Assembly: GCA_023434425.1 (NCBI GenBank)
Contig: JAEYSS010000227.1
Coordinates: 1-28,148, forward strand
Origin: Pseudomonadota bacterium
GTDB lineage: Bacteria > Pseudomonadota > Alphaproteobacteria > Ferrovibrionales > Ferrovibrionaceae
Reading direction: 5' to 3'
DNA length: 28,148 nt
The first letter of the stretch is position 1. Every line of letters begins with the position of its first letter. Of this stretch, positions 1-7,297 are shown piece after piece. A program made the position numbers and the translations under genes. A model generated the notes under the pieces. That model was not told the origin of the DNA. It made no database searches and saw only the letters and a program-made list of their open reading frames with translations.

Positions 1-40
1 CCCCCCGGGGCGGGGGGGCCGCCCGGGGCCCCCCCCCCCC
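1..40. other. Low-complexity G/C run at the window edge, probable assembly artefact
   Basis: The first 40 bases are only G and C, mostly in homopolymer runs, and end in a run of ten C. On the minus strand the rel reading is normal up to the K-V-N-G-R-V-V codons (60 to 40), then becomes glycine and proline homopolymer where this family normally continues with P-L-R. This fits a low-quality contig end, for example a dark-cycle poly-G artefact of two-colour sequencing, rather than biology. The cause is inference; the break in homology is seen. Confidence 0.75.
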
Positions 41-1341
41 ACCACACGACCGTTGACCTTGGCGCCGACCGCCGTATCGCCGACGTCGGAATGCACGGCA
101 TAGGCAAAGTCGACCACAGTGGCGTCACGCGGCAATGCGATCAGGTCGCCCTTCGGCGAGAAGCAGAAGACCTGATCCTGGAACATGTTGAGCTTGGTAT
201 GCTCCAGAAATTCTTCCGGGTCGGAGGCCTGATCGAGGATTTCCAGCAACTCGCGCAGCCAGCGATATTGGCGTGCCTCGGCTTCCGGCGCGGGTACATG
301 GCTGCCGCCATTCTGCTTGTACTGCCAGTGCGCCGCGACGCCGAGATCGGCAATGGCGTGCATCTCGTTGGTACGGATCTGGATTTCGATACGCTTGTTC
401 TCCGGGCCGATCACCGTGGTGTGCAGGCTGCGGTATCCGTTCTGCTTTGGCGTCGACAGGTAATCCTTGAACCGGCCCGGCACCGAAGGCCAGGTCTGAT
501 GCACGACGCCGAGCGCGTGGTAGCAGGCGGCGACGTCCGCCACCACGATGCGGAAGGCCATGATGTCGGACAACTGTTCGAAGGCGATGTTCTTGCGCTG
601 CATCTTCTCCCAGATCGAGAAGGGCCGCTTTTCACGCCCCGAAACCCAGGCCTCGACGCCCTGCTCTGCCAGCGTGCGCTTCAGCTTGTCGGCGATGCGG
701 TCGACCATGCTGCCGCCTTCACTGCGCAACTGGTCGAGGCGCGCGATAATGGAGGCGCGCGCATCGCCGTTCAGCTCGGCGAAGGCGAGATCTTCCAGCT
801 CCTCGCGCAGGTCCTGCATGCCGATGCGGTCGGCAAGCGGGACATAGATTTCCATCGTCTCTTTGGCGATGCGGCGGCGCTTCTCGGGATCCTTGATGAA
901 ATGCAGCGTGCGCATGTTGTGCAGCCGGTCGGCCAGCTTGACCAGCAGCACACGGATGTCGTTCGACATTGCCAGCAGCAGCTTGCGGAAGTTTTCCGCC
1001 TGCCGCGTGCGATCCGATTGCAGTTCGATACGCGACAGCTTGGTGACGCCGTCGACGAGGCGCAGCACGTCGGCGCCGAAATTCTTCTGGATCTCGTCCG
1101 GTGTCGCGACGGTGTCTTCCAGCGTGTCGTGCAGCAGACCGGTGGCGATAGCGGTCGCATCCAGCTTCATGCCGGCCAGGATGCCCGCCACTTCGACAGG
1201 ATGGGAAAAATACGGATCGCCCGACGCGCGCTTCTGCGCCCCATGCGCTTTCATCGAAAACACATAGGCGCGATTCAGCAAGTCCTCATCCGCCGACGGG
1301 TCGTAGGCGAGGACTTTTTCCAGCAGTTCTACCTGGCGCAT
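1..1341 (-). CDS. rel: Bifunctional (p)ppGpp synthetase/hydrolase, RelA/SpoT family (Rel), C-terminus cut by the window
   Basis: Makes and degrades the stringent-response alarmones ppGpp and pppGpp in the cytoplasm. The readable part (about 434 residues, against 700 or more for the family) has an N-terminal HD hydrolase domain with S46-H47-P, H71-D72 and the L-A-D-R-L-H-N-M-R-T block near 136-145. The synthetase domain follows, with R-F-K-D-Y-L-S-T-P-K and N-G-Y-R-S-L-H-T, and then the start of the TGS domain (F-S-P-K-G-D). The HD pair is intact, so both activities are expected. Reading is lost in the G/C run at bases 1-40. The start at 1341 (M-R-Q-V-E-L-L) matches family N-termini from memory; an in-frame ATG at 1356 would add five residues, and neither has a clear ribosome binding site. 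It lies downstream of rpoZ on the same strand, 131 bases away. Confidence 0.93.
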   Translation of the reverse strand, partial: MRQVELLEKVLAYDPSADEDLLNRAYVFSMKAHGAQKRASGDPYFSHPVEVAGILAGMKLDATAIATGLLHDTLEDTVATPDEIQKNFGADVLRLVDGVTKLSRIELQSDRTRQAENFRKLLLAMSNDIRVLLVKLADRLHNMRTLHFIKDPEKRRRIAKETMEIYVPLADRIGMQDLREELEDLAFAELNGDARASIIARLDQLRSEGGSMVDRIADKLKRTLAEQGVEAWVSGREKRPFSIWEKMQRKNIAFEQLSDIMAFRIVVADVAACYHALGVVHQTWPSVPGRFKDYLSTPKQNGYRSLHTTVIGPENKRIEIQIRTNEMHAIADLGVAAHWQYKQNGGSHVPAPEAEARQYRWLRELLEILDQASDPEEFLEHTKLNMFQDQVFCFSPKGDLIALPRDATVVDFAYAVHSDVGDTAVGAKVNGRVVGGGGPGRPPRPGG

Positions 1342-1472
1342 AACTCGCGGGCGCATTGTCTTTGGTCCGTTCTCCGGTGCTCCGGCAAACGGTTGTTCCT
1401 AAAGACTTATTTTGGGCTAATTTCCGCCGGGAACAAGCCCAGCGGGCGAAAAACCTTAATAAAGCCGCCGGA

Positions 1473-1877
1473 TTACTCTTCGACGGGGGCAGCCGGCTCT
1501 TCGGCGGCGTCATCGCCGTCATCGGCATCGTCGCCCTCGGCGTCGTCGATCGACATGCCTTCGGCGAGGTCTTCGTTGTCCTGCGGGACGCCGGCCCACT
1601 CGCCCGACTGCATCAGGGCGGCCATGTTGTCCTCTTCCGGCTCGTCGACTTCCGGGCTGTCCTGCATGTCGCCGATCATGCGCTGGCGCAGACCTTCGAT
1701 ATCCACGGTTTCGTCAGCAATTTCGCGCAGGGCGACGACCGGATTCTTGTCGTTATCACGATCCACCGTGAGGGGGGCGCCGGTACCAATGGCGCGGGCG
1801 CGCTGAGCCGCCAGCAGAACCAGCTCGAAGCGGTTCGGAATCTTGATGACGCAATCTTCGACGGTGACGCGGGCCAT
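1473..1877 (-). CDS. rpoZ: DNA-directed RNA polymerase subunit omega
   Basis: Omega is the small subunit that binds beta-prime and helps RNA polymerase assemble; in proteobacteria it also forms part of a ppGpp site. The 134-residue protein opens with M-A-R-V-T-V-E-D-C and has N-R-F-E-L-V-L-L-A-A-Q-R-A-R, then N-P-V-V-A-L-R-E-I, the typical omega core (residues 1-60). The rest is a very acidic, probably disordered tail rich in D, E and A, as in other alphaproteobacterial omegas. A GAGG ribosome binding site lies 7 bases before the ATG. It sits between folK and rel; pairing rpoZ with rel is common in proteobacteria and suits omega's link to the stringent response. The 116 bases before it hold no convincing promoter. 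Confidence 0.95.
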   Translation of the reverse strand: MARVTVEDCVIKIPNRFELVLLAAQRARAIGTGAPLTVDRDNDKNPVVALREIADETVDIEGLRQRMIGDMQDSPEVDEPEEDNMAALMQSGEWAGVPQDNEDLAEGMSIDDAEGDDADDGDDAAEEPAAPVEE

Positions 1878-1993
1878 GGCTTACCCTCGGGCAAAACAGG
1901 AGAAAAACGGCGGAAGCGGGTTATTAAGGGCGTTTGCCCCCCGATGCAAGGCCCCATTGAAGCAGAAACGCGGTTTCGGCACCAAGGAATTCC

Positions 1994-2527
1994 TTATAAC
2001 TTATTGATTCTTATAGGCTGAGCCGTCGCAGTCAAGTCGGGCAGTCCCGCTCCGGTGACCGGATGGCGCCAATCCGGGGCAATTTCCTGCAACGGCAGCA
2101 GAACGAACAGCCGTTCCGCCATCCGCGGATGCGGCAGATCGGGGCTGCCGCCCTGCCCGTCTGCCTGCCGCCGCTCCCCACGATAGTCGATGAGATCGAG
2201 ATCGAGCACCCGGGCTTCCCAGCGCTGCTGGCGTACCCGGCCAAAAGCCGATTCGACCCGGTGCAGAACCGCCAGCAGTTCTGCCGGCGACAGTACCGTT
2301 TCAACTTCGACCACGCCGTTGACGAAGTCAGGTTGGTCAGACACCGGCTGCGGTCCGGATTGCCACCAGGAGGAGCGACGCAGTATCGCGATACCCTCAT
2401 GCGCGAGCAACGCCAAAGCAGCCTCAAGCGTTGCGCGCGGCGAACCGTGTTCGGCGCTGGGAAGATTGGCGCCGAGGGCAACGAAAATTCCGCCACCTGT
2501 TTTTGTTACAGCATTTCCACTTGCCAT
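1994..2527 (-). CDS. folK: 2-amino-4-hydroxy-6-hydroxymethyldihydropteridine diphosphokinase
   Basis: HPPK transfers pyrophosphate from ATP to the hydroxymethyl group of the pterin in folate synthesis. The 177-residue protein shows the family's signatures: A-L-G-A-N-L near residue 20, a S-D-Q-P-D-F-V-N-G segment near 65-75, F-G-R-V-R-x3-W-E-A-R-x-L-D-L-D-L-I near 95-115 (Mg-ATP binding), and P-H-P-R-M near 130. Length is normal. The ATG at 2527 has no obvious ribosome binding site and the first dozen residues are not conserved in type, so the true start could be slightly downstream. It is divergent from the NYN nuclease gene (91 bases between) and precedes rpoZ on the same strand. Confidence 0.94.
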   Translation of the reverse strand: MASGNAVTKTGGGIFVALGANLPSAEHGSPRATLEAALALLAHEGIAILRRSSWWQSGPQPVSDQPDFVNGVVEVETVLSPAELLAVLHRVESAFGRVRQQRWEARVLDLDLIDYRGERRQADGQGGSPDLPHPRMAERLFVLLPLQEIAPDWRHPVTGAGLPDLTATAQPIRINKL

Positions 2528-2618
2528 TGCGATTGCAGAGTTTGCACACTGCCTGCATAAGAGGGCCGCATAACGCGTCTGCGTTTTTACAACAAAGTCA
2601 TATGGAAAAGGATAGCCG

Positions 2619-3317
2619 ATGAAGTTTTATCAGCAGGAGCGCGTCGCTTTGTTTATCGATGGCGCGAATCTTTACTCCGCCGCCCGCAGCCTGGGTTTCG
2701 AGATCGACTACCGGCGCCTGCTGGACTCCTTCCGCAAGGAGTCGCATCTGGTGCGCGCCTTCTATTACACCGCGCTGGTCGAGGACCAGGAATATTCGCC
2801 GCTGCGCCCGCTGATCGACTGGCTGGACTACAATGGCTTTACCATGGTGACCAAGCCGGCCAAGGAATACACCGATGCCATGGGGCGCCGGAAGGTGAAG
2901 GGCAACATGGATATCGAGCTGGCCATCGATGTGATGGAGATGGCGCCGCATATTGACCATGTTGTGCTGTTCTCCGGCGATGGCGACTTCCGCCGCCTGG
3001 TCGAAGCCGTACAGCGTAAGGGCGTCCGCGTCAGCGTTATCAGCTCCACGCGCACACAGCCGCCGATGGTCGCCGACGAGTTGCGCCGGCAGGCTGATAC
3101 CTTCATCGAACTGCAGGAACTGATGCCCAAGATCATGCGCGACCAGGCTGCGCGCGACCAGTCGCGCACCGCGGGTGTTCACGCCACGCTGCGCAGCGGT
3201 CAGGGCCACGATCGGAGCAACGACCGGGGCGGCAATGTGGCACCGTCCAGCCCGGCTCATGCGATGGACGATTTCGACGAGATCGACACGGCTGATCCGC
3301 GCAAGCATCTGCGCTGA
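2619..3317 (+). CDS. NYN domain protein, LabA/DUF88 family putative ribonuclease
   Basis: A PIN-like metal-dependent nuclease domain fills residues 5-165. Acidic metal-site candidates are visible: D14 in F-I-D-G-A-N-L, the acidic residues of G-N-M-D-I-E-L-A-I-D near 93-102, and the two Asp of S-G-D-G-D-F near 120-125. G-V-R-V-S-V-I-S-S forms the last strand. The final ~65 residues are polar and low in hydrophobics, probably disordered. An AAGGA ribosome binding site lies about 7 bases before the ATG. In alphaproteobacteria this family is a common housekeeping gene of uncertain target; the cyanobacterial LabA circadian role should not be transferred. The glycosylase gene follows 34 bases downstream on the same strand. 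Confidence 0.9.
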   Translation: MKFYQQERVALFIDGANLYSAARSLGFEIDYRRLLDSFRKESHLVRAFYYTALVEDQEYSPLRPLIDWLDYNGFTMVTKPAKEYTDAMGRRKVKGNMDIELAIDVMEMAPHIDHVVLFSGDGDFRRLVEAVQRKGVRVSVISSTRTQPPMVADELRRQADTFIELQELMPKIMRDQAARDQSRTAGVHATLRSGQGHDRSNDRGGNVAPSSPAHAMDDFDEIDTADPRKHLR

Positions 3318-3351
3318 TCTGACCGACCGCCCTGCTCCGGACGACTATCCG

Positions 3352-3999
3352 ATGACAACTGCTGTTCCCGCACTGCCGGGCCGCGACTGCCCGCTCTGCC
3401 CGCGGCTGGTGGAATACCGCGCCGCCAATCGCGCTGCCTTCCCGGATTTCTTCAACGGGCCGGTGCCGCCCTGGGGCGATCCGAATCCTGCCCTGCTGAT
3501 CGTTGGGCTCGCGCCCGGCGTAAAAGGTGCCAACCGGACCGGCCGGCCATTCACCGGCGATTATGCCGGTGAGTTGCTGTATTCGACGCTGATCAAATAC
3601 GGCTATGCCAAAGGCCAGTTCAGGGCCGATCCGAACGATGGCCTGCAGTTGGTGCGCAGCCGCATTACCAACGCGGTGAAATGCGTGCCGCCGGAAAACA
3701 AGCCGACTCCGGCGGAAACCAGAACCTGCATGAAGACCTTCCTGTCGGGCGAGATCGCCGCAATGGACGGCCTGAAGGCGATCCTGGTGCTGGGCCAGAT
3801 CGCCCATGTGGCCACGCTGGACGTCCTGAAGATCAAACGTGCCACGGCCCCGTTCGGTCATGGCGCGGAGCACAGGCTGGCGAGCGGTGCGACGCTGTTC
3901 TCCAGCTATCACTGCTCACGCTACAACACCAATACCGGCCGCCTCACCGAGGCGATGTTCCATTCCGTATTCGACAGGATCAAACAGGTGGCGGGCTGA
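3352..3999 (+). CDS. Uracil-DNA glycosylase, family 5 (UdgB-like), Fe-S type
   Basis: Removes uracil and some other deaminated bases from DNA as the first step of base excision repair. The start at 3352 gives 215 residues. Motif A is G-L-A-P-G-V-K-G-A-N-R-T-G-R-P-F-T-G-D (52-70), typical of family 5, which lacks the usual catalytic Asp or Asn of other families. The second motif is S-Y-H-C-S-R-Y-N-T-N-T-G (185-196). Four cysteines, C13, C16, C111 and C126, have the spacing expected for the [4Fe-4S] cluster. In-frame starts further upstream would overlap the NYN gene and precede the conserved D-C-P-L-C-P-R segment by too much. The stop codon lies inside a hairpin loop (3987-4009) shared with the convergent binding-protein gene. 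Confidence 0.92.
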   Translation: MTTAVPALPGRDCPLCPRLVEYRAANRAAFPDFFNGPVPPWGDPNPALLIVGLAPGVKGANRTGRPFTGDYAGELLYSTLIKYGYAKGQFRADPNDGLQLVRSRITNAVKCVPPENKPTPAETRTCMKTFLSGEIAAMDGLKAILVLGQIAHVATLDVLKIKRATAPFGHGAEHRLASGATLFSSYHCSRYNTNTGRLTEAMFHSVFDRIKQVAG

Positions 4000-4009
4000 A
4001 CCCGCCACC
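3987..4009. terminator. Hairpin with the UDG stop codon in its loop, likely bidirectional terminator
   Basis: A perfect 9-bp stem (3987-3995 GGTGGCGGG with 4001-4009 CCCGCCACC) encloses a 5-base loop that contains the UDG stop codon TGA (3997-3999). It lies between two convergent genes whose stops are 17 bases apart. No U-tract follows on either strand, so it may be only a weak or Rho-assisted terminator or an mRNA 3-prime stabiliser. Structure is seen; function is inferred. Confidence 0.55.
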
Positions 4010-4016
4010 CGTCGCA

Positions 4017-5606
4017 TCAGGCCTTCGGCTTCATCATCAGCGCATTGAAGCGCCGTTCCGGGCGCGGCGTGATCGCCACACTCGCCTTGCTCGCCATTTC
4101 CGCATTCGGATGGAAGACAGGAATGATGGCCTGCTCCTGCATCGAAAGCTCGATGGCGGCCTGCACCAGCGGCTTGCGCTTTGCCGGATCCATTTCTCCC
4201 TGCGACTTCTCGATCGCGGCATCCAGATCGGTATGCGAGAACTTGGTACGATTGGCCGTGCCGTAGATACCGCCCGGCGTATGTACCAGAGCGCGCGGAC
4301 CGATCGACGCCTCGTCGGTGCCGTACTGCGCCATGAAGACGGAGTATTCCTGCTTGGTGGCCTGGCTGAAGAAGACAGTGCCGGGCATCGCCTCAACGCT
4401 GACCTGCAGCCCGATCCTGGTCCAGAACTGGCCAACTGCCTGCGCGATATCCTTGTCCTTCGGATAACGGTCGCCGGTCGCATGCAGCGTGATCTTGAAC
4501 CCGTTGGGATAACCGGCTTCCTTCAGCAGCGCCTTGGCCTTTTCCGGGTCGTAGGGATCGACCTTCAGTTTGGTGCTGGTGCCGTCGAAACGTGACGGCA
4601 GGAACTGCGATGCAGGCGTGCCAGACCCATCGAGAATACGGTCGACGATCAGCTGGCGGTTGATCGCCAGCGACAGCGCCTTGCGCACGCGTCGGTCCTT
4701 CAGTGGATTGCCGAGCAGCGCCGGCTGGCCCTCCTTGGCCGAGATGAAGGGGCTGACATCCCGCACGGCATCCATCGCGATATACTGCACGGTCGCGGAA
4801 GCGCCACTGACGATGTTGAAGCGCTTATCCTGCTTGATGCGCGGAATATCGAGGGTTGGTACTTCGTCGATGGCGTCCACATCGCCCGACAGCAATGCAG
4901 CGATGCGCCCCGCATCGCCCTTGATCACCTTCTCCGTCACCTTGGCCCAGGGCTGCTTCTCGCCCCAATAAGAATCGTTACGCATCAGCACCAGCTGCTG
5001 GCTATTCACCCACTCGGTCACCTTGTAAGGACCGGTGCCGATGGCGGCACCCGCAGCGCCGTTGTTAAAATCGGCTGTACTGGCCGCGACATGCTTCTTC
5101 GAGATGATGAAGACACGCGCCAGATCCGACGGCAGGGTCGGCGTCGGGGTCGCAGTCTTGAAGCGGATCTTGTGGTCGCCCAGTTTTTCGGTGCTCTGAA
5201 TAGAGCGCGTGAACTGCGTGAACGGATTCGGGCTGTTCGGCACTTTCGGTACGCGCTCCAGCGTGGCGAGTACATCATCGGCCGTGAAAGCCGAGCCATC
5301 GTGGAACTTCACGTTCTGGCGCAGATCGAATTCCCAGGTGAGATTGTCGATGTTGCGCCAGGCTGTCGCCAGACCGGGGATCAGTCGAAGTTCGCTATCG
5401 ACCGCCAGAAGCGCGTCGAAAACCAGCGAATGCGACGAGGCCTGCGGAAAGCCGTTGAAGAAATGCGGATCGAGCGTGTTGAGCTCGAGTTTGGTGCCGA
5501 TCACCAGCGACGACGCGCCTTGTGCGAAGGTTGGCGAACCAATACCGGCAGCCGCCAGTGTCGCAAGGGTTCCGCCCATGAACAGGCGGCGAGAAACTGG
5601 GAGCAT
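4017..5606 (-). CDS. Tat-exported ABC transporter substrate-binding protein, family 5 (dipeptide/oligopeptide type)
   Basis: Periplasmic solute-binding protein of 529 residues. The N-terminus has a twin-arginine signal (S-R-R-L-F-M-G-G followed by an Ala/Leu-rich stretch and cleavage near F-A-Q). Family SBP_bac_5 features follow: L-D-P-H near 46, F-H-D-G-S-A-F-T-A-D-D-V near 105, G-T-G-P-Y-K-V near 195, V-R-K-A-L-S-L-A-I-N near 320, and D-P-E-K-A-K-A-L-L-K-E-A-G-Y near 370. An AGAAGGA ribosome binding site precedes the ATG at 5606. The reading frame stays open far upstream, but that part is antisense to the M81 gene and not credible as protein. No permease or ATPase gene is in the window, so it is an orphan here. 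The divergent M81 peptidase (90 bases away) suggests a shared substrate, probably a peptide or amide. The ligand cannot be told from sequence. Confidence 0.92.
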   Translation of the reverse strand: MLPVSRRLFMGGTLATLAAAGIGSPTFAQGASSLVIGTKLELNTLDPHFFNGFPQASSHSLVFDALLAVDSELRLIPGLATAWRNIDNLTWEFDLRQNVKFHDGSAFTADDVLATLERVPKVPNSPNPFTQFTRSIQSTEKLGDHKIRFKTATPTPTLPSDLARVFIISKKHVAASTADFNNGAAGAAIGTGPYKVTEWVNSQQLVLMRNDSYWGEKQPWAKVTEKVIKGDAGRIAALLSGDVDAIDEVPTLDIPRIKQDKRFNIVSGASATVQYIAMDAVRDVSPFISAKEGQPALLGNPLKDRRVRKALSLAINRQLIVDRILDGSGTPASQFLPSRFDGTSTKLKVDPYDPEKAKALLKEAGYPNGFKITLHATGDRYPKDKDIAQAVGQFWTRIGLQVSVEAMPGTVFFSQATKQEYSVFMAQYGTDEASIGPRALVHTPGGIYGTANRTKFSHTDLDAAIEKSQGEMDPAKRKPLVQAAIELSMQEQAIIPVFHPNAEMASKASVAITPRPERRFNALMMKPKA

Positions 5607-5696
5607 GCCGTTTTTCCTTCTGGTTTTTGGCGTCGCGTCGGACCTATAACAAACGCCTTCGTTCTTCGAGTCAATCAGACAGGGTGACATAAAGCC

Positions 5697-7211
5697 ATGC
5701 CGCGCAGTTATCGCATCGCCATTGGCGGCTTCATGCTGGAAAGCAACGGTCATGCGCCGGTTTCCACCCGCGCCGAGTTCGAGTCCGCAGTCCTGCTCGA
5801 AGGCGAAGGACTGCTGGCCGATCTCGCCAGCCGCAATCCGCGCAGCCCGACCACGCTGACCGGGTTTACCGCCGAGATGGACCGGCTGGCTGACTGGCAG
5901 CGCGTGCCCTTGGTGATGGCTGCGGTGGGTGCCTCCGGTCCGGTAGACCAGGAGTTTTTCGACTGGGTCGTGGCACGCATGCGCCAGCTGCTGCGCGACG
6001 CCGGCCCCGTGGATGCGGTTTTCCTGTCGCAGCATGGCGCGGCCACTGCCACGGTCGACATCGATCCTGACGGCACGGTGTTTCGCGCCGTTCGCGAGAT
6101 TGTCGGGCCTGACGTTCCGGTGGTGGCGACGCTCGACCTGCACGCCAATGTCAGCCCCGCGATGGTGGAGCTTGCCGATATCCTTGTCGCCTATCGCGAG
6201 AATCCGCATACCGACATGCCGGATCGCGGCGCCGATTGCGCCCGCCACCTGAAGGCCATGCTGGACGGTATGAAGCCGTATTCGGCCTTCGTAAAGCTGC
6301 CCTTCATTCCGCCCTCGACCAGCCAGAACACCAAGTCCGGGCCCTATGCCGATGTGATCGCCTATGGCCAGAAGAAGGTTGGCAATGGCGTAATCGATGT
6401 GTCTATCTCTTCGGGTTTCTCGCTCGGCGATACGCCGAAGAACGGCATGTCGGTGATCGTGACCGCAACCGACGCCAATCAGGCGGAGGCCGTGGCGCGC
6501 GATGTCGCCAGTCACTGCTGGAGCCAGCGCCAGCGTTTCACCACAAACCTGACCAGCCTGGAACGCTGCACCGAGATGGCGCTGGCCTGCAGCCGCGACG
6601 CGGCGAAGCCTGCGCTCCTGTTTGCCGACGTAGCCGACAATCCCGGCGGCGGCGGTCGTGGCAACACGGCCTATATCCTCAGTGCCTTTCATAAGGCCGG
6701 CGTCAGCGGCTGTGCCATCGGGCCAGTCTATGACCCGCTGCTGGCCGCAGAAGCGCATCAGCTCGGTGTCGGCGCGACGTTCGAGGCGAGGTTCAACCGC
6801 GACGAAACCACCACCTTCTCGGAAGCCTTTACCGCACCGGGCAAGGTGGTGGCGCCGAGCGATGGGCGTTTTGTCGGTCGGCGCGGCATGGCGGCGGGCC
6901 GGACGCTGGATATGGGGCCAGCGGCAGTGGTGCAGGTTGGCGGCATCCAGGTGGTGGTCACCACGAACCGGCATCAGGCGCTCGATCCGATGTTCTTCGA
7001 AACCTTCGGCATCGACATCGCCGCGTTGCGCGGCCTGGTGGTGAAATCGCGCGGCCATTTCCGCGCCGGGTTCGACGAGTTCTACCCCGATGACCGCATC
7101 ATTGAGGTGGATGTGCCCGGCCTGACGACGCCGATGCTGAAAAACGTGCCCTGGCGCCACGTTCCGCGGCCGATCTATCCGCTCGACCCGGAAACGACAT
7201 GGGCGCCATAA
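5697..7211 (+). CDS. M81 family metallopeptidase (MlrC-like)
   Basis: A zinc-dependent hydrolase related to MlrC, which cleaves linearised microcystin products; most members act on unknown peptides. The 504-residue protein has the N-terminal M81 domain with R-I-A-I-G-G-F-x-L-E-S-N, S-Q-H-G-A (111-115), T-L-D-L-H-A-N-V (145-152) and Y-R-E-N-P-H-T-D (166-173). D147, H149 and H171 have the D-x-H-x21-H spacing I recall for the zinc site of MlrC. The C-terminal domain begins near 295, with D-V-A-D-N-P-G-G-G near 310. Length fits the family. A GGGTGA ribosome binding site precedes the ATG by about 9 bases. It is divergent from a peptide-type binding protein, a pairing that suggests uptake and cleavage of the same compound. 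Microcystin breakdown should not be assumed. Confidence 0.9.
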   Translation: MPRSYRIAIGGFMLESNGHAPVSTRAEFESAVLLEGEGLLADLASRNPRSPTTLTGFTAEMDRLADWQRVPLVMAAVGASGPVDQEFFDWVVARMRQLLRDAGPVDAVFLSQHGAATATVDIDPDGTVFRAVREIVGPDVPVVATLDLHANVSPAMVELADILVAYRENPHTDMPDRGADCARHLKAMLDGMKPYSAFVKLPFIPPSTSQNTKSGPYADVIAYGQKKVGNGVIDVSISSGFSLGDTPKNGMSVIVTATDANQAEAVARDVASHCWSQRQRFTTNLTSLERCTEMALACSRDAAKPALLFADVADNPGGGGRGNTAYILSAFHKAGVSGCAIGPVYDPLLAAEAHQLGVGATFEARFNRDETTTFSEAFTAPGKVVAPSDGRFVGRRGMAAGRTLDMGPAAVVQVGGIQVVVTTNRHQALDPMFFETFGIDIAALRGLVVKSRGHFRAGFDEFYPDDRIIEVDVPGLTTPMLKNVPWRHVPRPIYPLDPETTWAP

Positions 7212-7219
7212 GCGCCCAT
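7199..7219 (+). terminator. Hairpin with the M81 stop codon in its loop
   Basis: A perfect 8-bp stem (7199-7206 ATGGGCGC with 7212-7219 GCGCCCAT) closes a 5-base loop CATAA holding the stop TAA at 7209-7211. It is followed by a pyrimidine-rich TCTTCTT. It probably ends the M81 transcript just ahead of the promoter at 7225. Same arrangement as at 3987-4009. Confidence 0.6.
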
Positions 7220-7224
7220 TCTTC

Positions 7225-7253
7225 TTGAGAACATACTGGCAACTATCTATAAT
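7225..7253 (+). promoter_or_regulatory. Near-consensus sigma-70 promoter for the dioxygenase-like gene
   Basis: TTGAGA (7225-7230, 5 of 6 to the -35 consensus), a 17-base spacer, and TATAAT (7248-7253, 6 of 6 to the -10). Predicted start of transcription is near 7260, leaving a leader of about 38 bases before the ATG at 7298. The surrounding 60 bases are much richer in A and T than the flanking genes. It is the best match to a vegetative promoter that I found in the window. Confidence 0.75.
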
Positions 7254-7297
7254 TGGAATCTACACTAAGCTAAATCAATAACTTAATAGGTACGCCG

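Noticed and set aside
91..1806. 571-residue open frame on the plus strand opposite rel and rpoZ
   Set aside because: Antisense to two well-recognised genes, no family features, and long antisense frames are common in GC-rich coding DNA.
5607..7160. Upstream in-frame extension of the binding-protein gene, about 518 residues on the minus strand
   Set aside because: It is antisense to the M81 gene, His/Arg-rich without motifs, and the true start at 5606 has a ribosome binding site and begins a Tat signal peptide.
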